Shown here in pieces: positions 40,685 to 48,835 of a DNA stretch of 64,000 nucleotides (its first letter is position 1; every line of letters begins with the position of its first letter). The translations under genes and the position numbers were made by a program. The notes under the pieces were generated by a model. The model worked only from the letters and a program-made list of their open reading frames with translations, was not told where the DNA came from and made no database searches. Origin of the DNA: Paludibacter sp. UBA6032 (GTDB taxonomy: Bacteria; Bacteroidota; Bacteroidia; Bacteroidales; Paludibacteraceae); contig DIZI01000032.1 of the NCBI GenBank assembly GCA_002427885.1, positions 1-64,000 of the forward strand, read 5' to 3'.

Positions 40685-41350
40685 ATGGTATCCAAGAAAT
40701 CACCTCAAGCCAACCTGGAGAATAAAAAAACATTCTTCGTTCTTATCGGATTTGTTCTCGTATTGTCATTAGTCTTTATTGCCTTCGAGTGGTCACGAAA
40801 AGACATTAACCGGTATGCCGGTATCAATTATGAAAAAGAGTTTACAGAGGAAATAATCATTCCTCAAACTGCTGAAAAGGTTCCACCTCCACCTCCTCCT
40901 GCATCGATTGAACAGATAGAAATTGTGGATAATCATACTGAAACAAAAACTGTTGAATTTACTTCGGAAGAAAACAAAAATGAACCAATATTCTTTATAG
41001 GAAATCCGGTGCCCTTAGACAAAAGTGAAGATGATACTGATGTTCCGTTTGTTTATGTTGAATCTATGCCTCAATTTCCGGGTAATATTTTTAAGTTTTT
41101 ATCCGAACATGTAAATTATCCGGTCATTGCTATTGAAAATCAGATACAGGGAAGAGTCGTTTGTGAATTTGTAGTTAATCGTGACGGTTCGATAGTCGAT
41201 GTGGTTGTTATTGGCAGCGTTCATCCAAGTTTGGATAAAGAGGCTCTAAGAGTGATAAAATCCATGCCCAAATGGATTCCAGGGAAACAACGAGGCAAAC
41301 CCGTTCGGGTAAAATATACCCTTCCGGTTAGTTTTAAACTAATGATGTAG
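40685..41350 (+). CDS. tonB: TonB-family energy transducer
   Basis: TonB couples the inner-membrane proton gradient to outer-membrane transporters. The 221-residue protein has an N-terminal membrane anchor (FFVLIGFVLVLSLVFIAFEW), a short proline segment KVPPPPPPA near residue 65, and a C-terminal TonB domain from about 135 (YPVIAIENQIQGRVVCEFVV, then LPVSFKLMM). No exbB or exbD lies beside it, so it is one of several TonB proteins expected in such a genome. It could serve the TonB-dependent proteins further along. Confidence 0.9.
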   Translation: MVSKKSPQANLENKKTFFVLIGFVLVLSLVFIAFEWSRKDINRYAGINYEKEFTEEIIIPQTAEKVPPPPPPASIEQIEIVDNHTETKTVEFTSEENKNEPIFFIGNPVPLDKSEDDTDVPFVYVESMPQFPGNIFKFLSEHVNYPVIAIENQIQGRVVCEFVVNRDGSIVDVVVIGSVHPSLDKEALRVIKSMPKWIPGKQRGKPVRVKYTLPVSFKLMM

Positions 41351-41367
41351 GTTGATATACCAATTCT

Positions 41368-41409
41368 AAAAATAAATTCCCGCACATCTTTGTCCGGGAA
41401 TTTATTTTT
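41368..41409. terminator. Bidirectional terminator between tonB and rnz
   Basis: A perfect 15-bp stem (41368-41382 with 41395-41409) around a 12-base loop, with A and T runs on both sides. It ends both convergent genes. Confidence 0.85.
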
Positions 41410-41438
41410 AGAAATAAGACTAATTCTCCATCAATTTA

Positions 41439-42353
41439 TTAAATTTCATACACTGTCATATCCTCACCCAAAAAAGTGTTTTCAAAAACTGCTTTTGCTT
41501 CATCCAGTAATTCGTTTTGATGTACGTAACGTGCTGAATAATGTCCGATTATTAATTTTTTTACATTTGATTTCAAGGCAATTTCAGCTGCCTGGTGGGC
41601 GGTAGAATGTTGTGTTTGTTTGGCACGTATAAGTTCTTCTTCCATAAAAGTAGCTTCATGAAACAGGCAATCAACGTCCTGAATCAGGGGAATTATTTTT
41701 ATGGAATAAGCCGTATCAGAGCAATAAGCAAAGCGTTTAGGTGAATCGGGTGCTGTTGTAAGTACTTCATTGGGAATAATTTCACCTTCTTCAGTCGTGA
41801 AATTTTCACCTTGTTTAATTTTAGGGATACGCCAGGTTGGGATATTATAGAAATCAATCATTTCGCGCAAAATATGACGATCCCGGGGTTTTTCTTCAAA
41901 CAAGAAACCGCAGCACGGAACACGGTGTTTCAAAGGAAGTGAAAAAACCTTAACCGAACGGTCTTCAAAAATCAATTCATGTTTCCGGGGGTTGATACTA
42001 TGAAAAATAACCTTGAATGGTAAGTCGGTACAAAAGTAGCTTAGCTGTATTTCCATTATTTTTTCGAGATCGGCCTGAGCATGGATATGTAAATCAGCAG
42101 TACGGTTCAGCATGCCACAACTAGAAATTAGTCCGATTAACCCAAAACAATGATCACCATGTAAATGTGAAATAAAAATGTGACCAAGACGATTCGTTTT
42201 AATTCCCATTTGCCGGATGCGAATCTGAGTTCCTTCTCCACAATCAATCATGTATTGTTTATCGCGCATCTCAAGTATTTGGGAACTTGGAAAGTTCTTT
42301 CGTGTGGGTAAGGCTGATCCACAACCTAAAATACTGAGTGTTGCTTTTTGCAT
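41439..42353 (-). CDS. rnz: Ribonuclease Z
   Basis: RNase Z trims the 3' trailer of tRNA precursors. The 304-residue protein has the metal site FISHLHGDHCFGLIG (HxHGDH), later ligands in CSDTAYS and GHYSARY, and the family N-terminus LGCGSALPTRKNFPSSQ. Length matches the short, single-domain form. It lies 66 bases after lptB on the same strand and may be co-transcribed. Confidence 0.95.
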   Translation of the reverse strand: MQKATLSILGCGSALPTRKNFPSSQILEMRDKQYMIDCGEGTQIRIRQMGIKTNRLGHIFISHLHGDHCFGLIGLISSCGMLNRTADLHIHAQADLEKIMEIQLSYFCTDLPFKVIFHSINPRKHELIFEDRSVKVFSLPLKHRVPCCGFLFEEKPRDRHILREMIDFYNIPTWRIPKIKQGENFTTEEGEIIPNEVLTTAPDSPKRFAYCSDTAYSIKIIPLIQDVDCLFHEATFMEEELIRAKQTQHSTAHQAAEIALKSNVKKLIIGHYSARYVHQNELLDEAKAVFENTFLGEDMTVYEI

Positions 42354-42419
42354 TTTTTTAATAATAAATCAAAGAGATGGAAAAACGAAGAAATTCAAAC
42401 TTATGATTTTAAGCAGTTC

Positions 42420-43172
42420 TTAAATTCTCGTTTTCTTTTTCAATTCAAAATCCCTGCCCAAATATTTTTCCCGAACGACTGGATTGTCTGCCAGCTCCTT
42501 AGAAGTTCCCTGAAACAATATTTTTCCTTCGAAAAGCAAATAAGCACGATCTGTAATCGTTAATGTTTCATCCACATTATGATCGGTAATTAATATTCCG
42601 ATATTCTTTTCCTTTAATTTCCATACAATATCCTGTATATCTTGTACGGCAATGGGATCAACACCGGCAAAGGGTTCATCGAGCATAATAAAACGGGGTT
42701 CAATAGCCAGACAACGTGCAATTTCGGTACGACGTCTTTCACCTCCGGAAAGACGATCTCCAATGTTATGTCGGACAGGTTCCAGATTAAATTCGGCAAT
42801 CAAAACTTCAAGTTTTTCTTTTTGCTCCGCTTTGCTAAATTTGGTCATTTCAAGTACCGCTTTAATATTATCTTCCACGGTCATTTTTCTAAATACGGAA
42901 GCCTCTTGTGATAAATAACCAATGCCTTTCTGAGCACGTCTATAAACCGGAAATTTAGTAATTTCTTCGTCATTCAGGAATATTTTACCTGAGTTTGGAG
43001 TTACCAACCCAGTGGTCATATAAAATGTAGTGGTTTTTCCGGCACCGTTGGGTCCTAACAATCCTACAATCTCTCCTTGTTTTACATTAATGGAAACATC
43101 GCTTACAACCGTACGTTTGCCGTATTTTTTGAATAAATGTTCGGTGCGTAACACCATATTGTCGTTTATCAT
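42420..43172 (-). CDS. lptB: LPS export ABC transporter ATPase
   Basis: LptB powers lipopolysaccharide transport from the inner membrane through the LptFG-C-A-D bridge. The 250-residue ATPase has Walker A GLLGPNGAGKTTTFYM, the signature LSGGERRRTEIARCL and Walker B FIMLDEPFAGVDPIAVQ, and is very close in length and motifs to known LptB. No other lpt gene is adjacent. It has its own -7 element with a very short leader. Confidence 0.94.
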   Translation of the reverse strand: MINDNMVLRTEHLFKKYGKRTVVSDVSINVKQGEIVGLLGPNGAGKTTTFYMTTGLVTPNSGKIFLNDEEITKFPVYRRAQKGIGYLSQEASVFRKMTVEDNIKAVLEMTKFSKAEQKEKLEVLIAEFNLEPVRHNIGDRLSGGERRRTEIARCLAIEPRFIMLDEPFAGVDPIAVQDIQDIVWKLKEKNIGILITDHNVDETLTITDRAYLLFEGKILFQGTSKELADNPVVREKYLGRDFELKKKTRI

Positions 43173-43190
43173 AATCTTTGATTAGAAGTG

Positions 43191-43198
43191 CAAAAGTA
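43191..43198 (-). promoter_or_regulatory. -7 element upstream of lptB
   Basis: TACTTTTG on the minus strand matches TAnnTTTG, 19 bases before the lptB ATG, implying a leader of about 12 bases. Confidence 0.5.
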
Positions 43199-43589
43199 CA
43201 CTTTTTTGCTACGATAAACAAAAATGAAATAAAAAATCAATAAAGATTCCACATTCTCTTTATTTCAGGTTGTGTGACTATACATTTATAAATAAAAGAT
43301 CATTAAATTCATAACTTACTATGTTAATCCATGAATTATATTAAGGTAAATTTCTCCTTCAAACGAAAAACTAATTATGAAATAAACTCTTTCTAAAACA
43401 GAATATTAATTTTTAGGCTGCATAAATCAATAATGTTTGATTCAACGTTTTTCTTATTATTCCAGCTCCTAGTCAGATATCACATTTTACTAAAAAGGAA
43501 AAAATATATTCTTTACCTGTTAATTTCACATAAAAAGCAGACATATAGGAAATGATTCATCCATTATAATTAATTTTGTGCTTATTTTA

Positions 43590-43692
43590 TTCCGGTAATT
43601 AAACCTTTTAGTTTTATATTCGTCAAATCAATAAAAAAATAAAACCAAGAAGATAAACGCAAGTTGAAATTTCTCAAACTTGCTTTTTTATT
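43590..43692 (+). promoter_or_regulatory. Promoter-leader block of barrel gene 1, with terminator-like hairpin
   Basis: The bases from 43592 (CCGGTAATTAAACC, then TTTTAGTTTTATATTCGTCA) resemble the region in front of barrel gene 2. Within the leader, GCAAGTT (43659-43665) and AACTTGC (43677-43683) form a hairpin followed by six T, ending about 65 bases before the ATG. The same type of hairpin precedes gene 2, so transcription attenuation is possible. The other part of the gap, from 43199, shows no feature. Confidence 0.5.
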
Positions 43693-43753
43693 ATCATTAT
43701 TATTCCATTTCCATACACAAATCGTTAACTTCCAGTTTTTATCCAAACTTCAC

Positions 43754-46555
43754 ATGAAACATATTTTACTTTTTTCATTATTTCTTTCATTGAGCATATT
43801 TACATTTGCTCAGCGTAGTGTACAGTCAACTGTTTATGACTCTAAAAATGGCCTTCCGATAGAAATGGCAAATGTTCGTTTGTTACATTCACCCGATTCA
43901 ACTTTTGTAACCGGTTGCCAAACCGATTCGAAGGGGGATTTTATGATGTCCAAAATTAAATCCGGGAACTACATACTGGTTATCAGTTCAATTGGATATA
44001 TAAATTACAAACAAACCATTAGTGTACTCAATAAAGATGTGATACTGAAAGGAATTCAGTTACAAGAAAATGTACAATTGTTGAAAGAAGTACAGGTAAC
44101 TGGAAATGCCGCACAAATGGTTGTAAAGGGTGACACAATGGAATATAATGCCACTGCATTTAAAACAGCCGAAAATGCCGTGGTGGAAGACTTATTGAAA
44201 CGGTTGCCGGGAGTTGAGGTCAGCACGGATGGTAAGATTACCGTAAATGGTGAAGCAGTTACAAAAATACGTGTGAATGGGAAGAAGTTTTTTAACGACG
44301 ATGTGGAAATGGCAACCAAAAATATTCCGGCTGAATTAATTGATAAAATTCAGGTATTGGATCAAAAATCGGACATGGCACAGTTGACTGGTTTTGAAGA
44401 TAATGATACTGAACGGATTATCAACCTCACATTTAAACCAAACCGTAAAAAAGGAACATTTGGTAATGTCACCGGAGGAGCCGGAATGGATACTAATAAG
44501 GAATTGCGCTACGATGGAAATATGTTTTTAAACCTCATTGATGGAGAGGCTCAAACAACAATTACTGGTGGAGGAAACAATACGAATACTGCCCGAAGTA
44601 GCCGTGGACGAGGTGGTTGGGGAGGCCGTGGAAACAGTGGCATCACTACCACTCAGAATGTTGGAGTAAATAATAATACGATTATTAACCCAAATTTAAA
44701 AGTGGGTGGTGATGGATCAGTAAATCATTCTTTCAATGATACTCAAAGTACCAGTAATCAACAAACATACCTGATTGGATCAACCAATACAAACACTTCC
44801 AAAAGTGCTGCCACCGTGAACAATTATGCGGCAAATCTCCGATTGGAAATGGAATGGAAAGTGGATAGCATGAATACCATTATTTTTCAACCAAACATTA
44901 GTTACTCAAGTAGTTTTACGGATAGTAACAATGATTACTCCTATTCAACCGATTCCGTAAGAACCAGTTGGGGATCAACTAAAAATTACGGAAACGGAAC
45001 AAGTATAAACGGAGGTCTTGGAATCATTTATAATCATAAATTTGCATCAAAAAAAGGCAGAACATTTACAGCCAATTTTCAATCGGGAATTTCACGAAGT
45101 AATAACGAAAGTTTTAATGAGTCGAAAAAATTCACTTCCATCAATGATTCCATAATGATAAATCAACGCACGACAAATGTCTCTGACAATAACAATTTCA
45201 GTTTAAATATGGCATTTGTTGAACCACTTTGGAACCTGAAAAACTTTTTGGAAACATCGGTTTATTTAAGCAAATCCCATAGTATATCTGATAAAATTCA
45301 ATATGACAGATTAAGGAATGATTCTATTAATTACGATTACAGTAATAATTTCGAAAATAATTTTTATCGTGAATCTTTAGAGTTAAATTATCGTTACATT
45401 GACAATGGTTATAATCTTATGTTTGGGATGAAAGGAGAACCTTCCCAGAACTACAGTACACGTACTTATGCAAACGGAAATATTTTACCGATTACCAATG
45501 AAGTATTGAATTTTTCACCTACAGCCAGGTTACAATATAATTTTGGCAAGAAAAAATTTGCCCGTTTGGATTATCGGGGACAAACAGAACAACCAAGTAT
45601 CAGTCAAATGCAACCGGTAAAAAACAATTCGAACCTGATGAATGAAACTGTCGGTAATCCCGATTTAAAGCCTGCTTTTAATCAGAGTTTGCGGGTTATG
45701 TACAGTGCTTTTAATGATCAGACCTTTTCATCATTCAATACTTTTTTAAGGGCTGAATATACAAAAGATGATCTTGTAACAAACAGTCTTTATGATTTGA
45801 CCGGAAAACAATACAGTCAAACTGTGAATGCTTCCGACATGCCCTATAGTGTAAATGGAAATGTTATGTTCAATACACCTTTAATTCAAAAACTATTACA
45901 TTTTAACACCAATACTTCCGCCGGATACGATATGCGGTATGGCTATTCATCTAGAGGTTTGACCACAATCAACACCGACAGTATTATTCCATTGGGCGAT
46001 TTAAGTAGTACCGGAAGGTATAATCTTGGGGAACAGATAGCTTTAACTTTTACAGAAGATGCGATTGAAATCGGAGCCCGCGGGAGTATCCGTTATTCAA
46101 ATACTAAAAACAATTTGAATCCAAAAATATCAGAGACTTATGATTGGTCCGGAGGTGGAAATATTATTTTGCACTTGCCTTACAGCATTAATATCGGAAC
46201 GGACCTTAATTATACCACTCAACAAGGTTATTCAGCGAGTGCACAGAATCAATTGATTTGGAATGCGTCTTTCGATAAAACATTATTTAAAAACAAAGGG
46301 GTTTTATCGTTAAAAGTAAATGATATATTGCGTCAGCAACTGAATATCAGACAATCAATAGGTGATAATTACATTCAATATAATACTTATAACACCCTTA
46401 CTTCCTACTTTTTATTAAGCTTTACATATAAAATTAATAAATTCTCCGGTACACAAAATAATCCTGCAGAGATGAATCGTGACAATCGTTTTGGTCCTGG
46501 GGGTGATCACCCTCACCGGGGTGATGGAGGTGGTGGTTTTAGAGGAGATCATTAA
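43754..46555 (+). CDS. TonB-dependent-type outer-membrane beta-barrel protein (paralogue 1)
   Basis: The frame is open from a TTG at 43664 that lies inside the leader hairpin. The ATG at 43754 opens a clear signal peptide (MKHILLFSLFLSLSIFTFAQ) and is chosen, giving 933 residues. A carboxypeptidase-D-type regulatory domain spans about 20-110, a plug-like domain about 115-230 (EDLLKRLPGVEVSTDGKITV), then a long barrel. The C-terminus ends in a Gly/His/Arg-rich tail (GGDHPHRGDGGGGFRGDH). The family is the outer-membrane beta-barrel group related to TonB-dependent receptors. A paralogue lies 2.3 kb downstream. Ligand unknown. Confidence 0.87.
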   Translation: MKHILLFSLFLSLSIFTFAQRSVQSTVYDSKNGLPIEMANVRLLHSPDSTFVTGCQTDSKGDFMMSKIKSGNYILVISSIGYINYKQTISVLNKDVILKGIQLQENVQLLKEVQVTGNAAQMVVKGDTMEYNATAFKTAENAVVEDLLKRLPGVEVSTDGKITVNGEAVTKIRVNGKKFFNDDVEMATKNIPAELIDKIQVLDQKSDMAQLTGFEDNDTERIINLTFKPNRKKGTFGNVTGGAGMDTNKELRYDGNMFLNLIDGEAQTTITGGGNNTNTARSSRGRGGWGGRGNSGITTTQNVGVNNNTIINPNLKVGGDGSVNHSFNDTQSTSNQQTYLIGSTNTNTSKSAATVNNYAANLRLEMEWKVDSMNTIIFQPNISYSSSFTDSNNDYSYSTDSVRTSWGSTKNYGNGTSINGGLGIIYNHKFASKKGRTFTANFQSGISRSNNESFNESKKFTSINDSIMINQRTTNVSDNNNFSLNMAFVEPLWNLKNFLETSVYLSKSHSISDKIQYDRLRNDSINYDYSNNFENNFYRESLELNYRYIDNGYNLMFGMKGEPSQNYSTRTYANGNILPITNEVLNFSPTARLQYNFGKKKFARLDYRGQTEQPSISQMQPVKNNSNLMNETVGNPDLKPAFNQSLRVMYSAFNDQTFSSFNTFLRAEYTKDDLVTNSLYDLTGKQYSQTVNASDMPYSVNGNVMFNTPLIQKLLHFNTNTSAGYDMRYGYSSRGLTTINTDSIIPLGDLSSTGRYNLGEQIALTFTEDAIEIGARGSIRYSNTKNNLNPKISETYDWSGGGNIILHLPYSINIGTDLNYTTQQGYSASAQNQLIWNASFDKTLFKNKGVLSLKVNDILRQQLNIRQSIGDNYIQYNTYNTLTSYFLLSFTYKINKFSGTQNNPAEMNRDNRFGPGGDHPHRGDGGGGFRGDH

Positions 46556-46560
46556 ACAAA

Positions 46561-46600
46561 AAAAAAGGAATTTGACTTAGTTAGTCAAATTCCTTTTTTT
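46561..46600. terminator. Bidirectional terminator after barrel gene 1
   Basis: A perfect 17-bp stem (46561-46577 with 46583-46599) around TAGTT, with A and T runs on either side. It ends the barrel gene and the convergent small membrane-protein gene. Confidence 0.88.
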
Positions 46601-46615
46601 TGTACCGATACATTA

Positions 46616-47149
46616 TTATCGGATATACTCAATTATTAGCACGCCCATTTTATTGTTCAGTCCCATAACCGGGCTGATTACATTTAAAACGGAATCATTT
46701 CGATAGAATATTGTTTCATCGGTCATTAAAGCAACCTGATTGGTATAGACAGTACCTTCATCCTTTTTATCGGTAGAAAGAGTAACCTTTGCAGTGGTAG
46801 CATCGACATATTCCACTTTTACCACTCCTGGTTCTTTGATAAAATTCAGGAAAAACTGATTCACCTGCTCTTTATTCTCACGTGTCAATTCACTCCTGAT
46901 AGCCCATGAAAAAACCTTGGATGTCAAGACTAATTGCTTAGCAGCTAAGCTATCCATATTATTTTCATATGCAGTTTTCATTTCAGTCGTTTGTTTCTCA
47001 AAGTGTTTTTCCATAAAATACATTTTGATGAAAGCCCACAGAAATAAAACCACAAGGATAAGTAAGAGTGAAAATACCATTTTGTGATTCATAACATAAG
47101 TTGCAATTTTACCCCTCTGTTTTTTTTGAATTTCGTTTTTCGTTTCCAT
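46616..47149 (-). CDS. Small membrane-anchored protein of unknown function
   Basis: The 177-residue protein has one transmembrane helix (about residues 25-45), then a helical region (about 48-75) and a mixed domain ending NNKMGVLIIEYIR. The soluble part looks like a small sensor-type alpha/beta domain (VVKVEYVDATTAKVTLSTD), but I do not recognise the family. It follows the DEAD-box helicase gene by 36 bases on the same strand and is probably co-transcribed with it. Confidence 0.7.
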   Translation of the reverse strand: METKNEIQKKQRGKIATYVMNHKMVFSLLLILVVLFLWAFIKMYFMEKHFEKQTTEMKTAYENNMDSLAAKQLVLTSKVFSWAIRSELTRENKEQVNQFFLNFIKEPGVVKVEYVDATTAKVTLSTDKKDEGTVYTNQVALMTDETIFYRNDSVLNVISPVMGLNNKMGVLIIEYIR

Positions 47150-47185
47150 AATACTATTTTTTGAGTTTAGAAAAATTGTAAATGA

Positions 47186-48520
47186 TTAATTCTTATATTT
47201 TTGTCCTCTTGTCTTTGGTTTTCCATATTTAATCTTCATGGATTCAGCACGACGAACTTTCATATTTACCTTTTTATTCTTATCTTTTTTCTCATGAAAA
47301 GCAGCTCCGCCTTCTTCCTTTTTAGGAATGGAAGTCAACGCATTTTTCATTTTCAGCTTAGGTAATTCATCCTCTGTCAAAACCCCGGAGACTTCAACTT
47401 CTTCGGGCATTTTCACGATTGGAATTTTACGGTTCATCAGTAATTCAATATTTGTTCTGTATTCTGCGTCCGCCTTGGTAATAAACGTAATGGAAACACC
47501 ATTTTTATCCGCTCTACCTGTACGACCTATGCGATGCATATAGTTTTCTGCCACTTCTGGAACATCAAAATTGACAACGTGTGACACATCCGAAATATCC
47601 AATCCACGTGCCACAATATCGGTGGCAATCAACATACGATCATTCCCTTCCTTGAAATTTCTTAAGGCTTCAAATCGATTATTCTGGGATTTGTTTGAAT
47701 GAATCAGTCCTATCTGATCAATAAATTCAGGTGCTATTTCCTCATATAATGCATCAGCCAGTTTCTTAGTGGATGTAAAAACCAATACTTTAGAAAATTC
47801 AATATTATTTAGCATCAGATATTTAAGGAGATTTACTTTCGTAAAAAAGTTTGGTACCTTGAATCCGATTTGTTTAATATTTTCGAGTGGCGTACCGGTA
47901 GGGGCTGCTTCAATTTCAAGAGGTTCAACAAAAAAGTCGTGCACTAAATCTTTTAATTCTTCTGAGATTGTAGCCGAAAACATTAGATTCTGACGTTTTA
48001 CCGGTAACAGGTCGATCACACGGATTAATTGTGGACGAAAACCAAGATTCAGCATTTCATCCACTTCATCGATAATAAAACGTTTAACTGATTTTAATTT
48101 CAGGCTACCATTAAGGGTTAAATCCAATAAACGACCCGGGGTTGCAACCAACACATCAACTCCTGCCACCACTAATGGAGTTTGCCGTATCATATTTACG
48201 CCTCCATAAACACCCACAACACGCACATTCATATAAGTTGTGAGTTTCTCAACTTGTTCTACCACCTGCACTACAAGCTCACGCGTAGGAACAACAATTA
48301 AAATCTGAGGATGTTTCTCTTTTGTAAATTTCCATTGACGCAAACATGGCAACAAATAGGCTATCGTTTTTCCGGTTCCGGTTTGAGCTATTCCCACCAT
48401 ATCACGACCGGACATGATCACCGGAAAGGCTCTTTCCTGTATCGTAGTCGGCTGAGTCAATCCTAAGTCGTTCAACGCATTAATTAATGGATTATTGAGA
48501 TTTAAATCGATAAAATTCAT
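47186..48520 (-). CDS. DEAD-box RNA helicase with DEVD motif II
   Basis: The 444-residue helicase shows the Q motif region GLTQPTTIQERAFPVIMSG, Walker A AQTGTGKTIAYLLP, motif II in the form DEVD (FIIDEVDEMLNLGF), motif III SAT and C-terminal ATDIVARGLDISD and HRIGRTGRADKNG. The tail from about 385 is Lys/Arg-rich, as in RhlE- and CshA-like helicases that bind RNA or ribosomes. It lies between the two barrel paralogues on the opposite strand. A ribosome or mRNA-turnover role is the usual expectation for the group. Confidence 0.9.
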   Translation of the reverse strand: MNFIDLNLNNPLINALNDLGLTQPTTIQERAFPVIMSGRDMVGIAQTGTGKTIAYLLPCLRQWKFTKEKHPQILIVVPTRELVVQVVEQVEKLTTYMNVRVVGVYGGVNMIRQTPLVVAGVDVLVATPGRLLDLTLNGSLKLKSVKRFIIDEVDEMLNLGFRPQLIRVIDLLPVKRQNLMFSATISEELKDLVHDFFVEPLEIEAAPTGTPLENIKQIGFKVPNFFTKVNLLKYLMLNNIEFSKVLVFTSTKKLADALYEEIAPEFIDQIGLIHSNKSQNNRFEALRNFKEGNDRMLIATDIVARGLDISDVSHVVNFDVPEVAENYMHRIGRTGRADKNGVSITFITKADAEYRTNIELLMNRKIPIVKMPEEVEVSGVLTEDELPKLKMKNALTSIPKKEEGGAAFHEKKDKNKKVNMKVRRAESMKIKYGKPKTRGQKYKN

Positions 48521-48543
48521 TTATAGAGTGTTTATTTAGAACT

Positions 48544-48551
48544 ACAAAGAT
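48544..48551 (-). promoter_or_regulatory. -7 element upstream of the DEVD helicase
   Basis: TATCTTTG on the minus strand matches TAnnTTTG, 24 bases before the ATG. Confidence 0.5.
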
Positions 48552-48679
48552 ACGCTTAATCCATCAATAAACATTGAAATGATATTAAATTACGGTTCAA
48601 TTATCTAAAAAACAAACCATTAAACAACCCTATCGATAAACTCATAAGGTAGAAAAGTGAAGATAGTTGAATTTATTAT

Positions 48680-48777
48680 CCTACCGGTTAAACCTTCTGG
48701 TTATTAATTTGTCAAATGAACATAAATTACTTCGATTTTATTACGCAGGTTAAGTTTTTTCAGACTTGCGTTTTTTA
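48680..48777 (+). promoter_or_regulatory. Promoter-leader block of barrel gene 2, with terminator-like hairpin
   Basis: CCGGTTAAACCTTCTGGTTA at about 48683 followed by TTAATTTGTCAAAT parallels the block before barrel gene 1. AACC and GGTT form a short inverted repeat. In the leader, ACGCAGGT (48743-48750) pairs with ACTTGCGT (48764-48771) through one G-T pair, followed by six T. It lies about 60 bases before the ATG. Confidence 0.5.
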
Positions 48778-48835
48778 TTATTAGAAATCATAACCTTATC
48801 AAATCATTTACTATATTTATCACCATACAAATCTC

